The position numbers were made by a program, and so were the translations under genes. A stretch of DNA of 64,000 bases. Source: Podarcis raffonei. Its lineage: Eukaryota; Chordata; Lepidosauria; Squamata; Lacertidae. This document shows positions 48,201 to 59,700 of the stretch, one piece after another. The notes below the pieces were generated by a model. That model was given only the letters and a program-made list of their open reading frames with translations. It had not been told where the DNA came from and made no database searches. Within the stretch, counting starts at the first letter, position 1, and each line of letters begins with the position of its first letter. Location: assembly GCF_027172205.1 (NCBI RefSeq), contig NC_070617.1, positions 1,371,501-1,435,500 of the forward strand, in the 5' to 3' direction.

Positions 48201-50599
48201 CTGGATCCTCAGACTCCCCCTGGTGAAGTGCTCACTATTAATGAAGACAGACTTGAATGGCACAGAGAATTGTTTCAGGTGTGGAAAATTCTCACTTTAT
48301 GATAACTTTCATAGTAATTGGGTGGGGGAGGCGGCGTCAGATTTCCTCCTTCATTGTGGTGGAGTAGACCCACCCCCACCTAAAGACTTGGTACAGCATT
48401 CTTTACACTGAACTTGCCATTTGCGCAATCACAGATGTTAATATTTCATTTCATCAGCCCTTTGTTTATCGGATATTATTTGGAAAAGAAAGGAAACCCA
48501 AACAATTAATGCTCAATCGTTCCTTTGTTCAAGAATAGGTACCTCCATTCTCTTTATGTAATGATCAGTGCTATCCGGGGTACAGCAGGGAAAAAAAGGA
48601 GGGAAAGAAATTTTGTTGCTATGACTGTTCTCCATGTCCAGAAGATATGATTTCAAACCAGGAGGGTAGGAGAAATATTTATGAGAAATACGTTTGTCAT
48701 GAAAAGTATGGATAGTAGTAGAACATATATATGTAAACAAGCACCATTTCTGATTTAGCTGCTGCCACTTGCAGAATATTCTCGTTAGTGGTTAGAGTAA
48801 TAATGTCTAGTTTGGGAGGGAGTAAACAATAGCCTGGGGCATGCAAGAATATTGATTATTAATTAGAAATTGTCAACAAGATAGATTTTATTTGTTTCTC
48901 TGTACAATTCTTCCAATGGTTGCATAGCTGTAGAGTATTTATTTTTAACAATCCTTGACCCTGCTTTATGTTTTGTATTCAAATAATTTATTTTTTTTAT
49001 TCCCACCTTCAAAAAATTGATAAAAAATTACACACACAAACCCCCAAAACTCAACAATAATAATATAACTATCTGCAAAGAAACCTAGCAGGTATCTTCC
49101 TGTTAGGTTCCAAATCTTCACACCATGCATAACCCAAACACTCTAGTGTCCACCTTCCCATGCCTTTTTTTCTTTGACGTTAGAAGCTGCAACTGTAACA
49201 TTCCTCAAAAAGGAATTGTTCCAACCCTCTGATCATTTTACTTGCCCCTTTCACAAACTTTTCTAGCACCACATTAATATTCCAAGAGTGGTCACACTAT
49301 AGATTTATATAATGACTAACTGGTTTCCCCCCAATAATTTCCCTAACACTCCCTAACACACAATTGCCACATACTAGGTGAGATTCTTCATCAAGCTATT
49401 CTCCACAATTTAAAGATCACACTACTAGTCAATAACCACCAGATCCGAATGAATTTTTGAATATGTGAAATTAGGATTTTTGCTGCAGTTTACATCTGCT
49501 AATGCTGAATTTCATTTGCCATTTTGATGTTCATTCACTCAATGGACTTATTTTCTCACTTAAGTGCTGGATAAAGGTCACTGCTGAATCCAGAAGATTT
49601 AAACACTGGATTTAGGTGGATTTTTAGAAAAGTGGCTCTTATAAGAGAGAACAATTATGAACATCTTTACAGTATGCATATTATATTTCTCTTACAGACC
49701 TGGATTACTGTACCAGATGCCCCGAAGATCACTTCCCTAATAAACGTAGAGATCACTGCATCCCCAAGATTCAAAGTTTTCTATCTTTTGAAGATACTTT
49801 GGGCATTATTTTGACTTCTCTGGCTCTTCTCTTTGCCCTGATCACAGCTCTGGTGCTTGCAGTCTTCATCAAGCAGCGGGACACTCCCATCGTCAAAGCC
49901 AACAATCGGAGCCTCACTTACCTTCTCCTTGCCTCTCTCCTCCTCTGCTTCCTCTGCGCTTTGCTATTCATCGGACAACCCAAGAAAATCACCTGCCTCC
50001 TCAGACAAACAGCTTTTGGCATCATCTTCTCGATTGCTGTCTCTTCCGTTTTGGCTAAGACAATTACAGTGGTTGTGGCTTTCATGGCCTCCAAGCCAGG
50101 GAACATTTTCCGGAAATGGGTGGGGAAAAGATTGGCACATTCTGTCGTATTGTGTTGCTCCCTCGTTCAAGTCGCCGTTTGTGCTCTTTGGCTGGGTTTT
50201 TCTCCCCCATTCCCAGATTTGGACAGTCACTCAGTGTATGGAGAAATCATAATTGAATGTAATGAAGGGTCAGTCACCATGTTCTACTGTGTCCTGGGTT
50301 ATATGGGCTTTCTAGCCACTGTCAGCTTCACGGTGGCTTTCCTTGCTAGGAAGCTGCCAGACAGTTTCAATGAAGCCAAGTTCATCACCTTCAGCATGTT
50401 GGTCTTCTGCAGTGTGTGGCTCTCCTTTGTTCCAACTTACCTGAGCACCAAGGGGAAGTACATGGTGGCCGTGGAGGTCTTCTCCATCCTGTCATCTGGC
50501 TCAGGTTTACTGAGCTGTATCTTTGCTCCTAAATGCTACATTATTGTTTTTAGGCCTGATCTGAACAAAAAGGAGCAGCTAATAAGGAAGAAACATTAA
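42281..50599 (+). CDS. V2R gene E: complete vomeronasal type-2 receptor, six exons
   Basis: Exons: 1 42281-42507, 2 45003-45294, 3 45591-46466, 4 48051-48278, 5 48539-48665, 6 49698-50599. All have GT/AG borders, are open, and are in phase, giving 884 codons (883 aa), the usual V2R size. Signal peptide [21 protein letters not shown]; a second Met at residue 9 is an alternative start. The Venus-flytrap domain runs to about residue 541 ([36 protein letters not shown]). The cysteine-rich domain spans about 542-600 ([22 protein letters not shown]). The 7TM core follows to the end. The last part of exon 1 ([11 protein letters not shown]) splices at CAACT|GTAAGAA, as in gene D. Exons 4-6 are bracketed by a small inverted repeat. 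No defect seen; the best candidate for a working receptor here. Confidence 0.94.
43640..44814 (-). repeat. Penelope-like retroelement remains, gene E intron 1
   Basis: On the minus strand the sequence encodes fragments of the GIY-YIG endonuclease end of a Penelope element ([40 protein letters not shown]). It ends with the tail GAAGAAGTGTGCAAGCACAC and TCTCTAAGGTGCTACTGGAA, common in reptile genomes. The upstream part ([20 protein letters not shown]) may belong to the same element. No long intact ORF. Confidence 0.75.
45591..46466 (+). CDS. V2R gene E exon 3: main Venus-flytrap exon
   Basis: 876 bp, phase 0, [20 protein letters not shown] to PWKAEPWK. Contains [14 protein letters not shown] and [23 protein letters not shown]. 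No lesion. Confidence 0.93.
46467..47640 (+). other. Gene E intron 3, first part
   Basis: AT-rich, no gene. A (CTTC)n microsatellite at about 46840-46893 is the only clear feature. Confidence 0.6.
47580..47795 (-). repeat. Old L1 ORF2 C-terminal fragment
   Basis: The minus strand encodes a decayed version of the L1 cysteine motif region ([12 protein letters not shown] style), mirrored at 51590-51740. It is part of a small inverted duplication. Confidence 0.6.
47641..48022 (+). repeat. Left copy of small inverted duplication around gene E exons 4-6
   Basis: An L1 fragment plus an inserted MIR/L2-like SINE at the same junction (TTGGTATTTTCTTACGCCAG). The reverse complement recurs at 51326-51737 with TTGGTATTTTCTCATGCCAG. 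The shared nested junction shows duplication of a segment rather than two independent insertions. Confidence 0.8.
47796..48027 (+). repeat. tRNA-derived SINE with MIR/L2-like body
   Basis: Full 5' head GTGTGGTGTAGTGGTTAAGAG (tRNA-like box A) and GGGTTCGCTTCC (box B-like), body GTTTGTTGTGGGGGAGGAAG, tail (CTT)n. Ends just before the exon 4 acceptor of gene E. Confidence 0.8.
48666..49697 (+). other. Gene E intron 5
   Basis: About 1 kb, no gene. A T-rich stretch and degraded LINE-like sequence lie at about 48960-49450. By contrast gene D intron 5 is 6.8 kb because of the L1. Confidence 0.5.
49698..50599 (+). CDS. V2R gene E exon 6: seven-transmembrane core
   Basis: 902 bp after TTCTCTTACAG. 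Nearly identical to gene D exon 6; homology starts within a few bases of the exon boundary and ends about 35 bp after the stop. Ends [13 protein letters not shown]. Confidence 0.95.
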
Positions 50600-52100
50600 C
50601 GTTTCAAATATTCAGATCATTTCCTTCATTTCTATTTTTGTTTCCTCTAAAATATCAGATAAACTCATATGTGGCTTTATACAAAGCATGATTCTGTGCT
50701 ATCCTGCTGAAACCTTTGATCTACTCTCCTCACATGCATCAAAGAAAGAAAGAGTTGAAATGGCGATTTAAAATGTTTACCATGCCACAAAATTTTCCTT
50801 ACAGCAAAACACTTGTAGGGTGGAGTTTATTGTACCTTTATTGAGATTATCAAGTGGTGTACAATATATATATATAAAACCTATATCACTGGGGAAAATT
50901 TATAACTAATAACAAAACTGCATATAAAAACAGATCTGTAATTGTATCCTTTTTCATGTGATCTATGCTCAACACCTCATGACAGAGCTAGCTGGATACA
51001 TTCTCACGTAATCATTAGACTTCCAGAGTTCAACTCTATGCTCAGTTTGTAGGGCATGAGACTTATAACCTCAGGGTCATGGGTTCAACCCCACTTTGGG
51101 CATAAGATTCCTGCATTGCAGTGGTTGGACTAGCTTATCACCATGGTCTTTTCGAACTCTGATTCTGTGGGAACAAGAATTCCTACAGATGAGACAGGCT
51201 TTCATCTTATGGATCAAGGAAACCCTGCACAAAATCACAGGGTTGTTGTTGTTGCTGCTGCTGCGTGTTCTTTACAAGATTTCAGTACATTCTCATACCC
51301 CCAAACACCCTAACAGAGACATATAGAAGAAGAGGAGGAGGAGGAGGAGGAGTTTGGATTTGATATCCTGCTTTATCACTACCCAAAGGAGTCTCAAAGC
51401 AGCTAACATTCTCCTTTCCCTTCCTCCCCCACAACAAACACTCTGTGAGGTGAGTGAGGCTGAGAGACTTCAGAGAAGTGTGACTGGCCCAAGGTCACCC
51501 AGCAGCTGCATGTGGAGGAGCGGGGAAGTGAACCCTGTTCACCAGATTACGAGTCCACCGCTCTTAACCACTACACCACACTGGCATGAGAAAATACCAA
51601 GACGCTGATTATTTTCAAAAACATTACTCTGTGACACCCCACCATTGTACTGGAGAGCTTGCAGTCACAAGGACACTTTCCTTCATGTGTGGTGGGAGTG
51701 TGAAAAATGAACAACTTATTGACTATATTCATGAATAGAGCATATAGACAATATAAGGACAGAAAAACCTTATAACTATTAAAATAGAGTGGTTTTTTTG
51801 CTGCTCATAGATCTCAATTGCTGTGCTACGGAGACATGACTGAAAGCTTAGTGTGATAGGAGCCCAAGTTTTTAAGACTGACACTGGTCTGGCCTAGGCT
51901 GAGTGTTGATGTAGAGATTAAAATAAAAGCCAACAGCAAAACAACAAGTATAGTTGACTAGGAAGTTGAAGTCCAGTTTTATCAGGGTATAATTTTACTC
52001 CTGAAGGATCACGTTGCTGTACAGATTGATACTCAGGTGACCTCCCAGGAATCAAAAGGTTTGTGTCTCTTTTGTGGGAAATATATACTTGTGTAGCAAG
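50600..52100. other. Intergenic between tail-to-tail genes E and F
   Basis: No gene. Holds the small inverted-repeat copy at 51326-51737 and AT-rich sequence. A tRNA-like patch at 51040-51100 (GCTCAGTTTGTAGGGCATGAG...GGGTTCAACCCCA) is probably a SINE remnant. Confidence 0.5.
51326..51737 (-). repeat. Right copy of small inverted duplication
   Basis: Downstream of gene E. The minus strand matches 47641-48022 through L1 fragment and SINE, with about one difference per 10-15 bases plus an internal 20-odd base difference in the SINE (the CAGCTGCTGGGTGACCTTGG part is present here but missing at 47870). Confidence 0.8.
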
Positions 52101-52372
52101 GCATCCCCCCCCCACTCTTCTGTCCTCCCCAATTCTAAGAATAAGAGACAGGACAACCAATATTTTTGTGAAATCAGACCGCAACTTTATTGACAACAGA
52201 TGTAAGAGGTTTGCCCTAAGCAGGAAGGGCTGGAGAGACAGAAAGCTCCTGGGCTTATTCCAATCTCTCTCTCTTCCTTGCCTCCCTCCCCCTCAGTCAC
52301 CTCGTCCACATCTTCTGCTCCCAGGCTTCCCCCTCCCTCTGGGGAACTTGAGACCTCTGGTTCGTCCCTGAC
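52100..52372 (-). repeat. Possible LTR fossil at the inner edge of the right arm
   Basis: On the minus strand starts TGTCAGGGACGAACCAG and carries AATAAAGTTGCGG, then a T-rich U5-like part. Its terminal TG coincides with the end of the inverted duplication. No coding part seen; left limit uncertain. Confidence 0.4.
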
Positions 52373-52789
52373 ACTCCATGCACACCATTCAGGTTCATGC
52401 TCCAGGTAAGTCGTTTTGGTGCTGCTAACGCAGTGGTTTGATTTCACCTCTGGATGCACTCCCTATTGTCTCTCAAACAGATGGATGCCAACCAACCTTT
52501 ATCCCACCCTGTCATCAACGGATAAAAGGTGGACTAAGTCACCAAATTAAGTAAGAAAGAAAGAAAGAAAACTTAGCTCCCAGTGCAATTAAAATTAATC
52601 ATGATTTTCAATGGAAATAACTGAATCAACAATAAAGTGCCATTTACTACAAGGGAATGCACCATTTCAACCTATGTTTAATAGGAAGTAAATTACTTTG
52701 AGTTCAACATAATTCCCCTACAGGTGAGATTAGGTTTACATTGAAAATAGACTTGAATCGTAAATTTGATTCAAAGAGCTGGCTTGAGA

Positions 52790-53709
52790 CTATTTGGGCT
52801 TAAAATGCTTTACTTTTTTCCTCATAAGTTGTTCTTTGTTGTTCAGTTCTGGTCTCATCAAAATGATGTAACATTTTGGGGAAAAGATGCAACCCAGTAG
52901 CCCCAAGCTGGAGGCTAAGATAGAGAAGATCTCCACAGCCACCATGTACTTCCCCTTGGTGCTCAGGTAGGTTGGAATAAAAGACAACCAAACACTGCAG
53001 AAGACCATCATGCTGAAGGTGATGAACTTGGCTTCATTGAAGCTGTCAGGCAACTTCCTGGCTAGGAAGGCCACAGCAAAGCTGACAATGGCCAGGAAGC
53101 CCATAAAGCCCAGGACTGAGTAGAACATGATAGTGGAACCTTCATTACACTCCAGTATAATTTCTTTAGTCATGGAGTGCATGTCCATATCTGGGAATGG
53201 AGGAGAAGTTACCAGCCACACTGTGCAAATGGTGGCTTGAATAAAGGAGAAGCATAGAACAATGGAGCTGGCCAGATCTTTCCCCATCCATGTCCTCATA
53301 TTGGATCCTGGCTTGGTGGCCATGAAAGCGAGAATCACAATGACAGTTTTGGCCAAGATGCAAGAAATTGACACTGAGAAGATGATGCCAAATGCAGCTT
53401 GTCTAAGGAGGCAGGTCAGCTTTCCAGGTTGGCCAATAAATAGCAAAGCACAAAGGAAAGAGAGAATGAGGGAGATGAGGAGAGTGTAGGTGAGGTTCCG
53501 GTTGTTGGCTTTGACGATGGGAGTGTTTCGGTGCTTAACAAAGATCCAAAGCACCCAAACTGTGGAGGAAGAAAAAGTGAGGGCAGAAATGGCAATGCTG
53601 TAGCCTAAAGATTCTTCATAGGACAAGAAAGTTATATATTTTGGAATGCAAAAAGTTTTGTTATTATTTGGATATTGATCTTCTTGACACTGAAAGCAGA
53701 CGTCCATGT
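52790..53709 (-). CDS. V2R gene F exon 6: seven-transmembrane core
   Basis: 920 bp, acceptor TTTTTCAG, same extended C-terminus as gene A (KKVKHFKPK). Carries [22 protein letters not shown], where gene A has FLPTY. Confidence 0.93.
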
Positions 53710-56700
53710 CTGAAAAAGAAAAGTAAAACAAAGCCAGTGAATGTTCTTCTGTCTCTTCAGGCCTAGCATACAAATGATGACATTTGTTTCATAATTAGAG
53801 TCGATTTCCTAACATGCAATGTCTCCTTACAGATGTAGTTATGGGCTTAAAATATGTAGGGGTCATGAATGCACTGGTCCCATCTCCCATATCCCTGTGC
53901 ATGTTGACCATGCCCACTCACGGTTACATCATATATTGAAGCAGCAAAGGGGTATTCCAGGTGCATTTGACTCAATGTGCTTCAGTGGCATAGCAGGGGT
54001 TGCCAGCACCCAGGGCAGCATGGAGGGGGTGGGAGGGTGGGAGGGAAATGGAGTACACATGCACATTCAACTACCTTGGGCTTTTGAACACCTATAATGT
54101 GTATGTATACAGATAGACTGTAGATATAATTCCTAAACACAAAAAGGATCTCCCAAAAAATAATTAAACCACCAGGAAGACCCAAGTATGTAAAATGTAT
54201 ATTCTCCTTGCCGCAACAATATAGCATACATAAATAAATAACCAAAAATAAGTCCACTTCTACTTTAGACCTTATAAAGTCTGCATGCAGTTTAAAAAGA
54301 TTCTTACCAGCACATCCAGACATTGTTATATGTAATCATCATTATATACTCTTTATAGTCACCAAACACACAGAGAGATGGCTGATATGAGCATTTTGGT
54401 CAACCTTACTATGCACACAAATAATTCCCAAATTATGGGTATCCATTTTTGTGTGTCATCCCTAGCCATTCTGAAACAACCATATTTTCTGTATTGCCTC
54501 TAATAATTTTCCCACTTTGAATGAATTTTTAGACCTGAGTGAAATGAATTTCTAATACAACTGTATGCCCAAATACTTGACATATTCCATAAAAAAACAC
54601 CCATTTCTTACCTATCTGGTTCGACACCTTTCCTTCTGGACATGGAAGACAATCATAGCAACAAGGTGGCTTTCCCTCTTTCTTCTTTCTACCGTAACCC
54701 AAAGAGCATTTGTCATTGCATAGAGAAAGAGGTTGAGCCTGTTGGTAAATGAAAGAGGGGCTTGTTTTAACAGTTACGGGAAAATATTGTTCTGAAAGCT
54801 TTGCGATATTTTCTTAAGAAATGGGCGGCTGAAGAAGAAGGGCTTGCCATTTATTTGTGCCTACCAATGTATTTTGTGAAAAATTAGTCTAGTGGCTGCT
54901 GGCTGGACAGAGTTTCGAAAGCTACTGTGGTAAGTTTATCAATGAAATTCCTCAAATATCCCCTTTCCTAGATCCCGTAAGTCCCCAACATTTTCACAAT
55001 TTGAGAATGCAGTCATACATCTTGTTTGAGGGGTGGGAGGAGTAGCACTAAGTGACGCAGCTAAATAAGCAAGTGGGTGATGAAAGGGGGGGGGGTTGCT
55101 TTTCCAGCTTCACTTTCAGAGCACTTGACATGCAGAATTTCGCAGCATCACTGGACTAGGCAATGAACTGTTTTTGCTTTGTTTTGAGAGGTTTTTTAAA
55201 TGGAGAAATTAAGTGCATACATGTGGAAGTGTGTACAGGCCCTAGCCACTGGTGGACGAAGGTGGGGGCAGGCGGGGGGCGGCTGCCACGGGTTCCATCC
55301 AGGGGGCGACATCGCGGCTGCCCCGCTCCCCGGGATGCTCACTGCACAGCCCCCCTGATGCATGCTGTAGCATTCACACGCGCTATGCACTCCCCTCACC
55401 AGTCCTCCAGCTCCAGCAAGACCTGGTAGGGAGAGGGAGAGGGATGTGAAAGGCTTTGCGGAAAACGAGTCAAACAGTAGTATGCTTCCACCACCTCCTA
55501 TTCAGGATCAGTCCCCCAAAAGGAATCCAGGAGGAGGATCACCTTTCAGTATTTACCGGACTGCCCCACTCTATGTCACTTTACCGTGACACAGCCAGAA
55601 ATCCAACAGGTACTCTGGTAGGCATCTGAGTGGATTAGGCACTGGTTCAGCTTCCCCGGTAAAAGGCACAGAATACAAGAAAGCAAAAGCCCTTTTCCAA
55701 ATTTATTAAAAAAGGATCATTTCAGAAAATAAAAGCATGCACATTTCTTACAGGTTTCAAACAGAAAATAAAAACATTATAGAATATCACTGACTAGGCA
55801 CATACTCACAGCAGGAACAGAAACACAAAGCTTAGCAATTCAAAAGAGTGTCTGGGCTGGTCCCGCACTCCCAGGCCAGGCTGCTCTGCATAGCAAAGGC
55901 TTTGCATGACAAGATGGTAAGCCTGGCAAGATGGTCTGCGATTTGCAACTTTATTTCTTGAAGTTTTATCCCTTAGGATCCCACGGGGGTACACAACTTA
56001 GGAGCCAATCAGTTCTTTAGATTAATTAGCAATTCACCAATGGTTACATGGGGGAACAATAACTCAGGCTTGTTAGGAGACTCGACATCTGAAGTCTATT
56101 TATTCATAAGGACCTTGAGAATCAGTGTCCTCCTCTCATCCCCAGAGACACACCAGATTCCTTTTAGTTGTAAATTTACCCTGATATCCTTTTCATACTG
56201 AATCTACATCCGAGACCCCAGGTGTCAAAACTACAAATCAAATAGAAGCTCTCTCCCTGCAGATGAAGGAGATAACCCGGTTCACACTTCTAAAGACAGA
56301 AAGTCTGCAATTAAACCCAGATACACATTCCCAGCTTTCTACAGTTTTTTGGCTCTCCCATAATGCTCTTCTTCTGCATGAGCCAAAGTTTTATTCTACT
56401 AAGATTTCCCAATATCACTACGCGTGCCATGCCCCCTGGGACGCGTGTCAGCCATGCCCCTGGATGTACGTCCCTCCCAGTGTCGGAGCAGGTAGCGTCA
56501 CCACTGGTCCTACCTGGTTGAATCTGTCAGGCCATATGATGATACCATCTGAAATGGCAAACACTTTGTCTGTGGGAGCATTAGGGTCTATCTTTCCCAC
56601 CTTTACTCTAACGAAAGACTGGTTGGGGAAAGTAACCCAGTTGATAATATCAAGTCCACCTAACAATTCCCCATTTTGGTCAAAGGAAATTGTATCCCCG

Positions 56701-59700
56701 GCACTGTTGTTAAATGTAGCACTTCTCAGAAAGTGGACCATCTAAACAGAGGGGAGAAACGTATTTGCACCGTAAAAATGCCGATGATCAAATTAGAGGC
56801 AATATAGAAGAGTAAATAAAAGAGGTGCTGTCATGGTAGATTTGTTCCCTGATCCAATCATTGGGCTTATGTAAGGATGAACTAATAAAAAGGTTAAGAC
56901 TTGGAGGGGAAGAGGAGTGTATGTACTCATTGTCTGCTTATGCTCTTCTGTGCTAAACCAAAACTCTTCATTTGTATGTCTCCATTCATTTACCCCAGGG
57001 TTTCCCAAACTTGGGTCTCCAGCTGTTGTTGGATTACAACTCCCATCATCCCTGGCTAGTGGGACCAGTGGTCAGGGATGAGAGGAACTGTAGTCCAAAA
57101 ACAGCTGGAGACCCTGATTTACCCTACGCTGACTCTCCCAACTGTGTGAACATTCCAATAAGCTCTGCCTCCAAAACCTCCACTTATTCGGCAAAATTAT
57201 AGTGTGGGAGCTGTGGACATACAGTCAAATATCATTTGGAAAACTTTCATGACCAGGGCTCCCAGTTGCACAGAGAAGCCTTCACCTGTAAAGCTTCATA
57301 TATCTTCAAAGAATAGAGAGGTGCCTGGGGTATGAAGCCAGTGGCAACGATCACTTGTGGTGGTGGTGAAGCCAATGCACATAGTAAAGGTAAAGGTAAA
57401 GGGACCCCTGACCATTAGGTGCAGTCGTGACCAACTCTGGGGTTGCAGCGCTCATCTCTCTTTACTGGTTCCAGGTCATGACTAAGCCGCTTCTGGCGAA
57501 CCAGAGCAGTGCATGGAAACACTGTTTACCTTCCCACTGGAGCGGTACCTATTTATCTACTTGCACTTTGACGTGCTTTTGAACTGCCAGGTTGGCAGGA
57601 GCAGGGACCGAGCAACGCGAGCTCACCCCGACACAGGGATTCAAACCGCCGACCTTATCATCGGCAAGTCCTAGGCTCTGTGGTTTAACCCACAGCACCA
57701 TCCGCATCCCAATGAACATAGCACCACTCCCCTTTTTCATGTATTCTTTGAATACATGGAGAAAACCATGTCAAGGGGACATGTCAAGGATGCATTCTCA
57801 AGGAAAAAAATTCAATATACATATACAATAATAGATGAAAGCTGCCTTTCTTTTTGTAAAACATCCCCGTGACACCGAAGGACAGTTACAGGCCCACTTG
57901 TAAAGGGTGCATAGGGCATAGTTGCTTCCAAGACTCTCAAGACAGACTTGTAGATTAAGGAAGTTAAAGAAAATGAGGAGCAGAATGTTTAAAACAGGCA
58001 TAGGCAAACTCCACCCCTCCAGATGTTGTGGGGCTACATTTCCCACCATCCCTGACCACTGGTCCTGTTAGCTAGGGATGATGGGAATTGTAGTTCCAAA
58101 ACAACTGGAGGGTCAGAGTTTGCCTATGCCTGGCTTAAAAGGTCCACAGGTTACCTCATATGGAGCAAATTTTAATTCTAATATAATTATGAAATACAAC
58201 TTCTGTGTGAGTTTATAATGTCAGATTCTGAAGTCATTGAGGAAATTGCAAATTAAGGCAGAGCCAGATTGCCCACCACTAATTTATAAACAATCAGGGA
58301 TGGTTTGTTTCTTCACCCATGGATAGGGTGAGATCTATGATAGTTTTAAGTTCAGAACTTTACCTGCCATGGATGTAGATTAAGAAACTTCCATTTTCCT
58401 TCATCCGCTGTTGCTCTGCACTTGAATCTGGATGACTGCATGGCATGCAAAGCATGAGCGATAGCATAGACTGCATTGTGGGCACCGTAGCTGTGGCTAG
58501 TCATGCTCATTTCAAAAACAGATGCAGGGAGAGTTTCCAGCCTCTCCTCTCCAGTGCAGATTTCATCAACCTCCGTGTCAACCATGGATATGGGGGGAAA
58601 GCATTCAAATGCCTTTTCCCAGAAGAACCTGATGAAGCCATCTTCTTTTTCTAAAGCAGGATTTCTCATCTGAAGAAATTTATGGAACCCCAGCACCTCT
58701 TTTGAGTGAACAGCAAAGGATAGTGCACCATGCAGGATGTCTACATTCCATCTTCTTTGAAGAGGAAGGGACGTGAAAGCCATCTCAGCTGTCATAAGCC
58801 ATACCTTACCTTGGGTGTTCACCGATATATCATAAAACTCTAAATACTGAATACAATTTCTAAAAACTATCATAGTATGAGTCTCACCATGGAAGACCAC
58901 CACATTGGCTTTGCTTCCCATGATGACCCTAAATGTTCCAATCGCCTTCTGCAAGGTTTTTTCAATCTGACTGGAAAAATCTGTTCGGGGAAATTTCTCT
59001 ATGAAGTCAAAGCAGATACCGTTCTGGGAAAACATAGGAAGCATCTTCTCTACAAATATATCTGTACTTGCGACACTGAAATAAAGCACTCCAATCCATG
59101 TCCACCCAAAATGCAGCAGTAATTGGAGAAGACCCTTGTGTTGACTGGATGCACTTGGAAACATCCAGTACTCGAAAGCAGCTTGGGGGTTGCTGGTGGT
59201 TTCTGGAGCGGAGCTATAGGTGAGCTAAAGAAAGTCAAGAAAAACGAGAAGAGTGGGAAAGGTATTTTCAAAAATAAAATAAAATTTGAAAGATGATTGT
59301 GCAACTTTCTTTCTTTTTCTGGATATGTACACATTAGTGGTTTGAAAAAGCAGCAATGTCAGTTCTCCTTGCAGTGTTTTGAGTTGCATTTTTATGTTGC
59401 TGTACAGATCAAAGAGAGAGGCGGCTGTCTTCCCCTGATGTCCATTACCTGATTTCCCACACCAAATACATTGAGACATTTGCCAAAATGTAATGCTTTT
59501 TTCCAACCATCCATTGAGGTCATAAACAGACCTAGTCTTTGATGGCTAGTTATTAAGCAGAAGGATTCCCGTCCCCCTCTAGAGAGGACCTGGGCATTAT
59601 CAAAACACAGTTATTCTTTTTCTTTTTCTCATCTGTCCCTGTAGGAAGAGAAAACTACTTTGCAGGCTTTTCCTCAAAATATTATTTTTTTACCATCATC

